Notes: generated by a model not told the origin, from the sequence alone. DNA of 64,000 nt from CBDCGJ01 sp965238305 (GCA_965238305.1 CBDEHK010000001.1:2976001-3040000), one strand, 5' to 3'; numbered from the stretch's first letter, positions 35,899-45,259 are shown. Made by a program: numbers and translations.

Positions 35899-36840
35899 TT
35901 ATTCCAACGTAACGGCATAGTTTTCAACTGGTAGAACATTCTTGATCAAACCCTGTGCGTGCATGAATTGCGCAAATTTTGCATATCTCGCATGGTCCAA
36001 TGCCGCCGGGCGCAAAGCAAATCTGGGCAGCGTGTCTCGCCAGGCGCGTTTGTTCAATTCATCATCAAGCATTTTTCTGTCCTTGATGAATAGTTTCCAA
36101 GCCTGGTTTGGATGGTTGATTAGAAATTGAACACCACGCTCCAGCGCGCGGACAAATTTGGGAAATCGTGGGTCGTTCAAATTGTTCTTATTGGCGATGA
36201 TGATTAATTCATCATAGGTGGGCACACCTTCTTCTTCCACATAGAAAGCGCGGCCAGGTCGCTTGACGATATCCATCTGATTCAATTCGAAATTCCGAAA
36301 GGCGCCAATGACCGCATCGACCTGTCCGGCAATCAAAGCTGGAGACAGCGAAAAGTTCACATTTATCAGCTCGACGTCGTCTATTCTAAGGCCGACACCA
36401 CTCAGCATGGTTTTTAGTAACGCAGTCTCGAATCCACCCACAGAATAGCCAATTTTTTTGCCCTTTAAGTCGGCAATCGATTTGATCGGGCCAGCTTCCA
36501 AAACAACCAGCGAATTCAGAGGTGTTGCCACCAATGTGGCAATCCGGCGCAACGGCAAACCTTCAGCAACTTGAATATGTAGTTGAGGCTGATATGAAAT
36601 CGCAAGGTCTGCCTTGCCCGCGGCAACAAGTTTTGGTGGTAAATTCGGATCCGCCGGGGCTAGCATCTCAACTTCCAACCCTTCATCCGCGAAATAACCG
36701 TTTTCCAGCGCGACGAACAAGGGGGCGTGATCGGGATTAACAAACCAATCGAGGAGCAACGTTAGTTTTTTTGCCTGCGAAAAGGTCGGCGAAAGTAAAA
36801 ATGGTGCCGTCAACACTATCGCTATAATCAGTCTGAACAT
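35899..36840 (-). CDS. thiY: Thiamine-precursor ABC transporter, substrate-binding protein
   Basis: A periplasmic NMT1/THI5-like binding protein of 313 residues. The signal peptide is MFRLIIAIVLTAPFLL through FSQA. The signature LDWFVNPDHAPLFVALENGYF, then PADPNLPPKLVAAGKADLAISYQPQ, marks ThiY, which binds pyrimidine precursors of thiamine such as formylaminopyrimidine or HMP. AGGAAAG 7 nt upstream supports the ATG at 36840. Third gene of the riboswitch-led operon. The ligand assignment rests on family resemblance and the TPP riboswitch. Confidence 0.93.
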   Translation of the reverse strand: MFRLIIAIVLTAPFLLSPTFSQAKKLTLLLDWFVNPDHAPLFVALENGYFADEGLEVEMLAPADPNLPPKLVAAGKADLAISYQPQLHIQVAEGLPLRRIATLVATPLNSLVVLEAGPIKSIADLKGKKIGYSVGGFETALLKTMLSGVGLRIDDVELINVNFSLSPALIAGQVDAVIGAFRNFELNQMDIVKRPGRAFYVEEEGVPTYDELIIIANKNNLNDPRFPKFVRALERGVQFLINHPNQAWKLFIKDRKMLDDELNKRAWRDTLPRFALRPAALDHARYAKFAQFMHAQGLIKNVLPVENYAVTLE

Positions 36841-36864
36841 ATGGTCTTTCCTTTCGTTCATGTT

Positions 36865-37632
36865 TTAAGCTTGTATCAGTATTTCTTTTTGCCAGGGCAG
36901 GGCTTGGCGTAAAGCCCAGTCGACCCCGTAGTAGAGGGTTAGGGAAATCAGCGCCAAAATCGCCAATGCTGCAAACATCAAATCCACCTGCATTCGCGCG
37001 GTCGCATGCAGCATCAAATAGCCAAGTCCAGCCGAACTTCCGACCCACTCGCCGACGATGGCGCCAATCGGCGCCACTGCTGTCGCAACTCGCAAACCTG
37101 AGGCAAAAGCTGGCAAGGCAGCCGGTATTTTTACGCGCAATAATAAAACCCGGCGCCAGTTGGCCTTTCCTTCTAGCATCGTGTTTGCAAGATCAAGAAA
37201 ACCCGGTTCAGTGCGCCGCAGACCATCTAACAAACTGGCGGTGATCGGAAAAAATATGATCAGACAGGCCATAGCCACTTTCGAAGGTAGACCATATCCA
37301 AGCCAAATAACCAAAATTGGGGCGATCGCGAAGACCGGTATTGCCTGGCTTAACACCAACACTGGCATCAACCATCGTCGGGCGCCGATGAAGTAATCAA
37401 CCAGGACCGCCGAAAGTGCACCTAAAATTGTGCCAAGAACGAGCCCAAGAATGATTTCCAATAAAGTGATACCGCCATGGTGCAGTAGAATACTAAAATT
37501 CGCAGCGCCGGCAATGATGGTCTGTACAGGGCCAGGAAGAATGAACGGCTCGACTCCGGTTAACCAGACGATAAGCTGCCAGACGGTCAGCAAGCCGATG
37601 GCGATGCAGATAGGTCGAAACAATCTATTCAC
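36865..37632 (-). CDS. thiX: Thiamine-precursor ABC transporter, permease
   Basis: A 255-residue ABC permease with about six helices. The EAA cytoplasmic loop is near 160-175 (NTMLEGKANWRRVLLLRVKIPAALPAF). It starts at a GTG overlapping the stop of the ATPase gene by four bases, a sign of coupled translation, and is followed by the binding-protein gene. SsuC/ThiX-like family membership is clear, and the thiamine role comes from the operon and riboswitch. Confidence 0.93.
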   Translation of the reverse strand: MNRLFRPICIAIGLLTVWQLIVWLTGVEPFILPGPVQTIIAGAANFSILLHHGGITLLEIILGLVLGTILGALSAVLVDYFIGARRWLMPVLVLSQAIPVFAIAPILVIWLGYGLPSKVAMACLIIFFPITASLLDGLRRTEPGFLDLANTMLEGKANWRRVLLLRVKIPAALPAFASGLRVATAVAPIGAIVGEWVGSSAGLGYLMLHATARMQVDLMFAALAILALISLTLYYGVDWALRQALPWQKEILIQA

Positions 37633-38420
37633 AGAGCACTCTCGCCGCTAATACCCAACTGCATAAGCAAGGTGATCACCATGTCATGCACGCTGCGATC
37701 GGTCGCCGGTCGTGGCTTCGGACCTTTAGGACAAATCGGTTCGCTCAGTTTCGCGGGGCTGCCGTCCAGAATAAAAATTCTGTCAGCCAAGCGCACCGCT
37801 TCCAAAGGATCGTGGGTGATTAAGAAGACTGTTTTGTTTTTTAACAGCTGGGCGGCAAGATCTTGGAGGCGTAGGCGGTTAAGTGCATCAAGAGAGGAAA
37901 ATGGTTCGTCCATGAGCACGATGTCACGGTTGTCCATAAGTGTGCGGGCGAGGGCCGCACGTTGTCGCATACCCCCGGACAATACGTCCGGCCGTCTATT
38001 ACCGTATTTTCCAAGTCCGACAGCGTTCAGCAGACGATTTGCCCGGTCCAAATCAATCACTTCTCGTCGTAAACTGGGTCCAAGGCAAATATTCTCCAGG
38101 ACGGTCAACCAGGGATAAAGCAAATCACGCTGATCCATATACGTCAAAGCCCCGACAAGCGAGCTGCGATCGCTCGACGAAATATCCGCGTTACTTATGC
38201 CGTCCGACGGCAGGCCGGCAATTTGCCGCAGCAGACTTGACTTACCGACGCCGGAAGGCCCTAGCAAACAGGTTATCTGTCCGGCAAGCAAATCCAATGA
38301 CAAGTCTTCGAATATCAAATGATCGCCAAAGGTCAATCGGCTATTTCGAAGATGCAAACCAAGCGGGTCTACTTGCGTTTTTTGGTGAGGGTGTTGTGAT
38401 CTGTTGGTCTGCCAGATCAT
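37629..38420 (-). CDS. thiZ: Thiamine-precursor ABC transporter, ATP-binding protein
   Basis: A 263-residue ABC ATPase. Walker A is GPSGVGKSS near 52, the Q-loop is in YMDQRDLLYPWL, the signature is LSGGMRQRAALARTL near 145, Walker B is IVLMDEPFSSLDALNR and the switch His is ITHDPLEAVRLAD. It is the first gene of the operon, only 13 nt beyond the 3' end of the TPP riboswitch. TPP binding probably hides its ribosome site (GTGGGA about 8 nt upstream of the ATG). Confidence 0.94.
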   Translation of the reverse strand: MIWQTNRSQHPHQKTQVDPLGLHLRNSRLTFGDHLIFEDLSLDLLAGQITCLLGPSGVGKSSLLRQIAGLPSDGISNADISSSDRSSLVGALTYMDQRDLLYPWLTVLENICLGPSLRREVIDLDRANRLLNAVGLGKYGNRRPDVLSGGMRQRAALARTLMDNRDIVLMDEPFSSLDALNRLRLQDLAAQLLKNKTVFLITHDPLEAVRLADRIFILDGSPAKLSEPICPKGPKPRPATDRSVHDMVITLLMQLGISGESAL

Positions 38421-38433
38421 TAGAATCCCACTG

Positions 38434-38543
38434 TCCCTACGCCGGCGTTAACCGGATCAGGTTCTTGGGGTCATGATCTTAATGAACCAACGGCAGAATT
38501 GCCTGGTCCGGATCACCTCTCAACCCGAATTCGAGCTCCCCCC
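38434..38543 (-). promoter_or_regulatory. TPP (THI-box) riboswitch
   Basis: Read on the minus strand, the element has the conserved CTGAGA-type box as GGGTTGAGAGGTG near 38515-38530, and the second box GAACCTGATCCGG near 38452-38464 followed by TTAACGCCGGCGTAGGGA. These are the two thiamine pyrophosphate-sensing halves, joined by a long variable P3 region. It lies directly upstream of the thiZXY transporter operon. The short distance to the first start codon and the absence of a following T-run favour control of translation initiation over transcription termination. Confidence 0.95.
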
Positions 38544-38733
38544 AGCGAATAACCAAATCACTATACCGCCGGCATTGATCGGATCAAAGATTAAATAGAA
38601 TATTCCACGGAATTTTACATAATATATATTATACGATAAATTGACGTAAATAAAGCAATCCCTCGTACTTGCATTAATTGTAAAACATCGCGACGATGAT
38701 GCCCTGCTCATGTCCCCGTCTATGAGATAAAAA

Positions 38734-39786
38734 ATGCCTGAAACAAACACCGCACTCGACCCCTATCAGCCAAAACCATTACCTGAGAGCGAAGAATTTC
38801 CAGTATTGGATTTGGGCGCCTATTTTGACGGCGATACGACGCAACTTTCCACTTTAGCTGAGCAATTACGCGATGCGGCGGAAACATTGGGGTTTTACGC
38901 GATCATTAATCATGGCGTGTCGGGCGAACTGATCCAACGCGTTTATGATGCAGCACGGCAATTTCATGACCAAGATTTAGACGACAAACTTGCGTTAAAG
39001 GTGAACGAACACAATATTGGCTTTATGGCAATGGCCGCGAGCATTAGCCGCGCTTCAAAAGTCCATAAAGCGACAAAACCTAACATGAACGCGGCTTTTT
39101 TCGTCAAACGCGACCTACCGCTCGATCATCCCGATGTCATTGCAGTTAAAAGGTTCCGCGGCGCCAATCAATGGCCTAAGAATCTGTTGAATTTTCGCGA
39201 AAATATCGTCGAATATTGTAACACAATGGAAGCTTTGGCGGCTAAAATGCTGCCAATTTATGCCTGTGCCCTAGGACTGCCGGACGGATATTTTGCCGAA
39301 GGGTTTAAGGAGCCGCAATATGCCTTACGGATGACCCATTATCCAGCCAGAACGAAAGAGGAGTTGGAAAATAACCAATTCGCGCTCGCCCCACATACGG
39401 ATTCAAGCTTTATGACTTTGTTGCCCTATAATGAATTGCCCGGGTTAGCGATCCGCCGTCCGAATGGTGAATGGTTCGAGCAACCGGTAATCCCCGGCAG
39501 TTTCACCGTCAATACTGGGGATATGTTGCATCGCTGGTCCAATCATCAGTTTTTATCGACGCCGCATCGCGTGATCAACCAAAGTGGCGCCGAACGTTAC
39601 GCTATTCCGTTTTTCTTCGATGCGACTCTCGACTATAAAATGTCCTGTTTGCCGACCTGCCGAAGTGCGGACAATCCGCCAAAGCATGAACCGACGAGCT
39701 ATGCGGAATATATGCTGTGGTTTGCCAGTACAAACTACCCGCAAGTGACCGCGAAAGAAGGCGAAAATATAGCCAAAGTCGAATAG
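38734..39786 (+). CDS. Isopenicillin N synthase family 2-oxoglutarate/Fe(II) oxygenase
   Basis: A 350-residue oxygenase with the N-terminal DIOX_N segment (FPVLDLGAYFDGD, GFYAIINHGVS). The iron ligands are HTDSSFMTLL near 228 and HRVINQ near 285, and the 2-oxoglutarate-binding RxS position is represented by RYAIPFFFD. The family covers plant-like dioxygenases and IPNS; here it is not near any peptide synthetase, so beta-lactam synthesis is not implied. The following DMT carrier starts 3 bp on, suggesting a two-gene unit that might modify and move a small molecule. The 190 bp between the TPP element and this gene is AT-rich with no gene. Confidence 0.91.
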   Translation: MPETNTALDPYQPKPLPESEEFPVLDLGAYFDGDTTQLSTLAEQLRDAAETLGFYAIINHGVSGELIQRVYDAARQFHDQDLDDKLALKVNEHNIGFMAMAASISRASKVHKATKPNMNAAFFVKRDLPLDHPDVIAVKRFRGANQWPKNLLNFRENIVEYCNTMEALAAKMLPIYACALGLPDGYFAEGFKEPQYALRMTHYPARTKEELENNQFALAPHTDSSFMTLLPYNELPGLAIRRPNGEWFEQPVIPGSFTVNTGDMLHRWSNHQFLSTPHRVINQSGAERYAIPFFFDATLDYKMSCLPTCRSADNPPKHEPTSYAEYMLWFASTNYPQVTAKEGENIAKVE

Positions 39787-39789
39787 ATA

Positions 39790-40674
39790 GTGATTTCGGG
39801 AACTTCGCGCCAGCAAAACCTACGTGCCGCGACGTTTGTGGTAATTTCCTGCGCATTTTTTGCCGGCGCCAACGCGTTTGCCAAAGCGCTTGGCCTCGAT
39901 ACCAGTGGCGGACCGGAAATTCATCCGCTGCAAATTGCCTTTTCACGGTTTTTGTTCGGCTTTTTGACAATTTCGTCGATCTGGATGATTAAGCGAAACG
40001 CCCCAATCCGACCAAAAGCGCCAATGAAACAGCATATCGGTCGGGTCGCGATGGGCTTAGGCGGCCTTATTTGCGTTTTATGGGCCCTCACCGCCTTGCC
40101 TTTGGCGGATGTCACGGCGATTGCTTTCTCCAGCCCCATCTTCACCATGTTTTTCGCCGTTTTATTCTTGGGCGAAGTGGTTGGAATTCGCCGTCCCATT
40201 GCAGCGGCGGTTGGATTTTGCGGTGTTTTGGTCATGGTTCAGCCGACCAGCGAAAGCTTCCAGATTTTGGCGCTTGTTGCCCTGGTCGGGGCGGTTTTTA
40301 CCGGTGCCGAAGTCACCTTCATCCGGGCCTTGGCGCAGCGCGATCATCCAATAACTATTCTGTTGATTAACAATGGCATCGGCACGCTGATGGCGTTGGT
40401 TATCGCCATTCCGGTCTTGCAATGGCCGGCATTGCATCAATGGCCTTTTTTAATCGGTGTCGGCGTTTCAATGGTCATTGGTCAACTAATTTTTGTCCGT
40501 GCCATGGCGCGCGGCGAAGCAAATTTCCTGGCGCCATTTTATTACGCCAATCTGCTATATGCGGCGATCTATGGTTATTTCATTTTTGGTGAAACCCTCA
40601 ACTGGACAAACTATGTCGGCGCCGGCCTTATTATCGCCAGTGGTCTTTATATATCTCTTCGCACCAGGACATGA
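39790..40674 (+). CDS. DMT-superfamily transporter (two EamA domains)
   Basis: A 294-residue carrier with ten hydrophobic helices in two EamA repeats (LPLADVTAIAFSSPIFTMFFAVLFLGE in the first, ANLLYAAIYGYFIFGETLNWTNYVGAGLIIASG in the second). Substrate unknown; members export amino acids, riboflavin or other metabolites. It starts at a GTG with a weak ribosome site, 3 bp after the oxygenase gene, so expression probably depends on upstream translation. Its stop codon and that of the facing LLM gene are both inside one TGACGTCA palindrome. Confidence 0.9.
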   Translation: MISGTSRQQNLRAATFVVISCAFFAGANAFAKALGLDTSGGPEIHPLQIAFSRFLFGFLTISSIWMIKRNAPIRPKAPMKQHIGRVAMGLGGLICVLWALTALPLADVTAIAFSSPIFTMFFAVLFLGEVVGIRRPIAAAVGFCGVLVMVQPTSESFQILALVALVGAVFTGAEVTFIRALAQRDHPITILLINNGIGTLMALVIAIPVLQWPALHQWPFLIGVGVSMVIGQLIFVRAMARGEANFLAPFYYANLLYAAIYGYFIFGETLNWTNYVGAGLIIASGLYISLRTRT

Positions 40675-40676
40675 CG

Positions 40677-41720
40677 TCAGGCGCGATTTAGACCGGCGGC
40701 TTGCGCCATTACTTCGACCGCTTCGTCTTGGATTGTCCGCACATTGATGCAAGTGGCGCCGGAATCCGCCCAGGCCCGATAACGTTCTTTGATGCGTTTC
40801 GCCGGCCCCACCAGGGACTTTTGATCGACCCATTCGTCTGGCACAGCGTCTGTCGCCTCCTGCTTGCGGCCGGCCAAATAGAGTTCCTGGATACGTTCCG
40901 CCGCATCGCCAAAGCCGCGACGGGTCATTAGATCTTTGTGGAAGTTTTTGTCTTTGTGTCCCATGCCGCCGACATAGAGCGCGACCTCCGGCTTCAGCGC
41001 TTTCAGCGCCCCTTTGACGTCATCTTCGACTTGCACATGGACATTGGCGGCAATCTCAAAATCCGCCAGAGATTTACCGTTGCCGGCGCGTTCGAACCCC
41101 TGTTCCAGCCAGGGCAGATATTCCGGCAAGCTACCGGGGACAAAACCGAGCGGGATCCAACCGTCGGCGATTTCCCCCGTTAATCGTACGGAAGCTTCAT
41201 TGCCAGTTCCCAAATAGATCGGAATGTCGGGATTGGTGTGCAGGATCGACATCAACGGTTTGCCGATCCCCATGGCACCCTCGCCGATGAACGGCAAGGA
41301 GATTTCCTTGCCTTCATGACTGACCGGCCCTTCCCGGGCCCAAATTTTTCGGATGATCGCGACATAATCTTTGATACGGTAATAGGGTCGACCCCAAGGT
41401 TGGCCATACCAGCCCTCAACGATTTGAGGGCCCGAGACACCAAATCCGGCAATAAACCGACCACCGCCGGTCATCGCGTCAATTGTCGCAGCCGACATCG
41501 CGGCATTCGCCGGGGTGCGAGCCGCCAGCTGCATGATGGCCGTACCGAGTTTGATCTTTGACGTCAAAGCACCAATGTATGCCAGCGGTGTGATCGCATC
41601 TGAGCCATACGCCTCCGCCGTCCAAACTGAATCATACCCCAGCGCCTCGGCCCGTTGGATGCGTTTAATCGGAAGATCCAGCTGCCCACCGGAATAACCA
41701 ACATTCAATCCAAGTTTCAT
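40677..41720 (-). CDS. LLM class flavin-dependent oxidoreductase (Rv3520c-like)
   Basis: A 347-residue luciferase-like monooxygenase-fold protein. RAEALGYDSVWTAEAYGSDAITPLAYIGALT is the family opening, with LGTAIMQLAARTPANAAMSAATIDAMTGGGRFIAGFGVSGPQ after it. The closest named group is the F420-dependent Rv3520c-like set, but F420 use in this organism cannot be seen and FMN is possible. AGGAG precedes the ATG. It is the third gene of the operon MaoC - acyl-CoA dehydrogenase - LLM, 8 bp behind the dehydrogenase. Confidence 0.9.
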   Translation of the reverse strand: MKLGLNVGYSGGQLDLPIKRIQRAEALGYDSVWTAEAYGSDAITPLAYIGALTSKIKLGTAIMQLAARTPANAAMSAATIDAMTGGGRFIAGFGVSGPQIVEGWYGQPWGRPYYRIKDYVAIIRKIWAREGPVSHEGKEISLPFIGEGAMGIGKPLMSILHTNPDIPIYLGTGNEASVRLTGEIADGWIPLGFVPGSLPEYLPWLEQGFERAGNGKSLADFEIAANVHVQVEDDVKGALKALKPEVALYVGGMGHKDKNFHKDLMTRRGFGDAAERIQELYLAGRKQEATDAVPDEWVDQKSLVGPAKRIKERYRAWADSGATCINVRTIQDEAVEVMAQAAGLNRA

Positions 41721-41728
41721 TATTTCTC

Positions 41729-42877
41729 CTAAGCCGGGTTTCGCTCGACCATGTGGCGAGCGATAATGATGCGTTGTAATTCGTTGGTGCCTTCACCGAT
41801 GGCGAGTAAGGGAGCGTCGCGATAATAACGTTCGATATTGTATTCCTTGGAATATCCATAAGCGCCGTGGATTCGCATGGCTTCGATGGAATTTTCAACC
41901 GCGGCTTCGGTGGCGAATAGCTTGGCCATACCGGCCTCCATATCGCAACGCTCACCACTGTCGTAAGCCTTAGCTGCCTGATCGACGAGCAGACGGGCAG
42001 CCTCTACTTTGGTCGCCATATCGGCGAGTTTGATCTGGATCGCCTGGTGATTGGCGATCGGTTGGCCAAATGTTTCGCGGATTTGCGCGTATTGAAGGCT
42101 GTCGTCCATACAAGCACGCGCTACCCCGACCCCCCTCGCCGCTACATTGATGCGACCAAGAGCGAGGCCGGAAAGAATTTGTTGCAGCCCCCGTCCCTCT
42201 TCTTCGCCAACAAGGTTTATCTTCGGCACTCTGATATCATCGAAGGCGATAACCGCCGTATCGATGCCGCGATAGCCGAGCTTGTTCAGTTTACTGGTTT
42301 GATAGCCGGCCGACTTTTCCACCAAAATAAGGCTCATACCTTTGTGGCGGGGTTCAGCATCCAAGTCAGTTTTGGTCAAAACGACCAGGACATTGCCTTC
42401 AATCGAATTGGTGATCCAGGCTTTTGATCCATTGATGACATATTCATCCGACGTGACGTCAAGGTCGGCGCGGGTGCGTACGGCCTGCAGATCGGTGCCG
42501 CAATCGGGTTCGGTCAAAGCAATGCCGCCGCGCAATTCACCTGTCGCCATGCGCGGCAGATATTCACGCTTCATCTCTTCCGTTGCAAAACGTTGTATGG
42601 CCGCCGCCATGATCAAGTGCGAATTGAAGATGCCGGAAATCGACATCCAGACCGCGGAAACCCGCTCCACGACCTTTGCATAGGTGCTAGCAGAAAGGCC
42701 TAAGCCACCATATTCCGGGTTGATCGTTGCCCCGAAGAGGCCGAGTTCTTTCATCTTGGCGACGATCTCGTGGGGATATTCGTCGGCGATTTCCAGGTCG
42801 TGCGCAAAGGGTTTGACGTCACGGGCCAAAAATTGATCGACACTGTTCAGAACGGCGATTTCTTCATCGTTACTCAT
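41729..42877 (-). CDS. Acyl-CoA dehydrogenase
   Basis: A 382-residue FAD enzyme with the standard three-domain plan. LTEPDCGTDLQAVRT and WITNSIEGN bind FAD, and near the end HGAYGYSKEYNIERYYRDAPLLAIGEGTNELQ holds the usual catalytic-base region. It oxidises an acyl-CoA to the enoyl-CoA. It sits between the MaoC gene (9 bp upstream) and the LLM gene (8 bp downstream) and contains two TGACGTCA palindromes. The chain-length class is not evident. Confidence 0.94.
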   Translation of the reverse strand: MSNDEEIAVLNSVDQFLARDVKPFAHDLEIADEYPHEIVAKMKELGLFGATINPEYGGLGLSASTYAKVVERVSAVWMSISGIFNSHLIMAAAIQRFATEEMKREYLPRMATGELRGGIALTEPDCGTDLQAVRTRADLDVTSDEYVINGSKAWITNSIEGNVLVVLTKTDLDAEPRHKGMSLILVEKSAGYQTSKLNKLGYRGIDTAVIAFDDIRVPKINLVGEEEGRGLQQILSGLALGRINVAARGVGVARACMDDSLQYAQIRETFGQPIANHQAIQIKLADMATKVEAARLLVDQAAKAYDSGERCDMEAGMAKLFATEAAVENSIEAMRIHGAYGYSKEYNIERYYRDAPLLAIGEGTNELQRIIIARHMVERNPA

Positions 42878-42886
42878 GATCTGGCC

Positions 42887-43405
42887 TCAATAATCTGCTA
42901 GATCGTCGACGGCATGGCCGCGCCGGGGGATAAGCATGGAACGTTCAAAACTCATGAATACGGTACCGTCGGCTTTGGTGCCGGTCGAACGTATAGTTAC
43001 GATGCCTTGGGTCGGTCTTGATCTAGAGTTGCGGATCGCCAAGACTTCTGAATAGGCATAAATGGTGTCGCCGACAAATACCGGGCTCAAAAGCTTGATA
43101 TCGCTCCAGCCTAAATTCGCGATGGTTTTTTGACTGACGTCAGACACCGACATGCCGGCAACCATCGACAGCGTCAGCGCCGAATTAACGATGCATTGGC
43201 CAAATTCACTTTTTGCCCCATAAGCCTGGTCAAAATGCAGTGGATGCTGGTTCATGGTTAACAGGGTGAACCAAGTATTGTCGCTTTCGGTTATTGTTCT
43301 GCCAGGACGGTGTTCATAGATGTGACCAACTTCAAAATCCTCTAGATAGCGACCATAGGATTCCCGAAAACGATTGGGTCCGACTTCTTTTGCTTCGGCA
43401 ACCAT
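42887..43405 (-). CDS. MaoC family dehydratase
   Basis: A 172-residue single hot-dog protein. GRYLEDFEVGHIYEHRPGRTITESDN opens the domain, and the hydratase region follows as FTLLTMNQHPLHFDQAYGAKSEFGQCIVNSALTLSMVAGM with the Asp/His-type catalytic segment. It likely hydrates the enoyl-CoA made by the acyl-CoA dehydrogenase encoded just downstream. First gene of that operon, divergent from another acyl-CoA dehydrogenase across about 100 bp that include a TGACGTCA copy at 43426-43433. Confidence 0.92.
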   Translation of the reverse strand: MVAEAKEVGPNRFRESYGRYLEDFEVGHIYEHRPGRTITESDNTWFTLLTMNQHPLHFDQAYGAKSEFGQCIVNSALTLSMVAGMSVSDVSQKTIANLGWSDIKLLSPVFVGDTIYAYSEVLAIRNSRSRPTQGIVTIRSTGTKADGTVFMSFERSMLIPRRGHAVDDLADY

Positions 43406-43509
43406 ACTTATTTGCTCCTCAATAATGACGTCATGTTGATTGATTGACTCTTTTGCCCACTTCAGGCCAAGACTGGAAAATATGAACCCTAGCTTATATG
43501 GAGTTGACG

Positions 43510-44745
43510 ATGTCCGCCATTGCCTTTGATCTTCCTGATGACGTCATTGCTGCACGCGACGGTTTGCAGGCATTTTGCGAAGCCGAAGTGATGCCGCGAC
43601 ACACAGCCAACCGTGAACTTTTCGAAGATCACCGGCAGCTATTTGGTGAAGATGGTCGGTATTCGCAAAAAGTGCGTCAATTGATCCGTGAAGTTAGGAC
43701 GGCCTCGGCCGAAGCTGGCTTCTATCATATGTGTGTGCCGGAAAACTTGGGCGGCAGCGGCCTCGGTATGTTGGCTTATTACGTGGCTTGGCAGAACCTG
43801 TTTCATGTTATGGGGCCGCAAAACTGGTTGATGCTCTATTCTCTCTCCCATTGGGCGTTTGGCCCCAGCCGGCTGCTTGAAAAAATAACGGATCAGGCGC
43901 GGGAAGAAATCCTCGATCCCCTCATGCGGGGCGAAAAATCCATGTGTTTTGGCCTTTCAGAACCCGGCGCCGGTTCCGACGCGCAGATGATGAAAACGCG
44001 CGCTGTTGAAGATGGCAATGGTTGGAAACTAAGTGGGCGTAAAATCTGGACGACTAATTCGCCGATCGCGGATTATTGTATCATCTTTGCAATCACCGAT
44101 TTGGAGGCGGCAAATAATCGCAAAGGCGGTATATCCGCGTTTTTGCTGCCGATGGACAGTCCAGGCTTCGAAATTCAGCGGATCGTGAAAATGTTCGGGC
44201 ATGTCGGCGGTGACGAAGCTGAACTCGTTCTGGAAGATGTTCGGGTTGAGCCTTGGCAATTGGTGGGTGAGCTTAATCAAGGCTTTGAGGCGGCAAAATA
44301 TGGCGTTTCGATTGGTCGCATCTATAATTCGGCACGATCCGTCGGCACCGGCCGCTGGGCCATTGAACAGGCTTTAGAATATTGCCAAACACGCGAATCT
44401 TTTGGGAAAAAGATCGGCGATTATCAAGGGGTGACATTTCCATTAGCAGAATCCGCGACGGAACTGCATGCGGCCCACTTGATGGGCCTGAATTCGGCGA
44501 AGTTGATGGATGATGGTGGACTAGCAATCAAGGAATTATCGATGACCAAGGCCTATTCCGTGCAAGTTGGCTTCCGTGCCTGCGACCGGGCAATTCAAAC
44601 CCATGGCGCCATGGGCTTTACCAACGAATTAGGATTGGTAGACGCTTGGCACGCCCTTCGCGTCGTCAACGTTGCCGACGGTACCAACGAAATCCTCAAC
44701 CGCACCATTGCCCAAAGACTTTTGAAAGGGGATCTGGACCTCTAA
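43510..44745 (+). CDS. Acyl-CoA dehydrogenase (longer, ACAD10/11-like type)
   Basis: An FAD enzyme of 411 residues. GLSEPGAGSDAQMMKTRA and KIWTTNSPIADY are the FAD region, and THGAMGFTNELGLVDAWHALRVVNVADGTNEILNRTIA the C-terminal catalytic region. The N-terminal part is longer than in short-chain enzymes. GGAG 6 nt before the ATG at 43510 supports this start over one four codons earlier. Monocistronic and divergent from the MaoC operon. A substrate class cannot be assigned. Confidence 0.92.
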   Translation: MSAIAFDLPDDVIAARDGLQAFCEAEVMPRHTANRELFEDHRQLFGEDGRYSQKVRQLIREVRTASAEAGFYHMCVPENLGGSGLGMLAYYVAWQNLFHVMGPQNWLMLYSLSHWAFGPSRLLEKITDQAREEILDPLMRGEKSMCFGLSEPGAGSDAQMMKTRAVEDGNGWKLSGRKIWTTNSPIADYCIIFAITDLEAANNRKGGISAFLLPMDSPGFEIQRIVKMFGHVGGDEAELVLEDVRVEPWQLVGELNQGFEAAKYGVSIGRIYNSARSVGTGRWAIEQALEYCQTRESFGKKIGDYQGVTFPLAESATELHAAHLMGLNSAKLMDDGGLAIKELSMTKAYSVQVGFRACDRAIQTHGAMGFTNELGLVDAWHALRVVNVADGTNEILNRTIAQRLLKGDLDL

Positions 44746-44854
44746 TTCAAAAATCTGTGTTGGCTAATATCTTGCTTAAACAATACCACACCTATAACGT
44801 AATTAGTTGTAAGCACAAATAAATTTACTAAACTTCAGAGAGGTGATTGTAGTC

Positions 44855-45148
44855 ATGGCTATTACGGTAATTTTGGACCTAAAAGCGGCGGCGGACAAGG
44901 CCGACGAGCTAAATAAACTGTTGCAGGATATTTTGCCGGATACTCGGACACGTCCAGGCGCCGGTACGATGACCCTGTTACGGGATCAGGATGACCCGAC
45001 ACATATCGTGGTAAACGAAGTTTGGGACAAAAAAGAAGATCACCAGGCCTATATGGGATGGCGCACCGAACGCGGAGATATAGAGGTCCTCGGCGCTATG
45101 TTGGCCGCGCCACCTTCGATCACTTATTTGGATTTTTCCGACAAATGA
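44855..45148 (+). CDS. Antibiotic biosynthesis monooxygenase (ABM)-like small protein
   Basis: A 97-residue dimeric alpha-beta barrel protein. AITVILDLKAAADKADELNKLL and RPGAGTMTLLRDQDDPTHIVVNEVWDKKEDHQAYMGWR fit the ABM/quinol monooxygenase family. Members oxidise quinols or act as small ligand-binding proteins without cofactor. GAGAGGTG about 9 nt before the ATG at 44855 supports this start over the GTG at 44843. The 109-bp gap before it is AT-rich. Confidence 0.85.
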   Translation: MAITVILDLKAAADKADELNKLLQDILPDTRTRPGAGTMTLLRDQDDPTHIVVNEVWDKKEDHQAYMGWRTERGDIEVLGAMLAAPPSITYLDFSDK

Positions 45149-45259
45149 CAAGCCAGTGACTGCTGGGGAAGAATAGCGTTCGCCGAGATGTGATGAATAC
45201 GTATGGCGAAGCATATTCCTGCGATTAGTTCTGGAATAATGTAAAACTGACTGAAAACA

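Noticed and set aside
38734..39786. Isopenicillin N synthase-like gene as part of a beta-lactam cluster
   Set aside because: There is no peptide synthetase or other beta-lactam gene. The family is broad and the gene is paired with a DMT carrier.
45152..45176. Weak stem-loop (CCAG...CTGG) after the ABM-like gene as terminator
   Set aside because: The stem is only four base pairs with no T-run.
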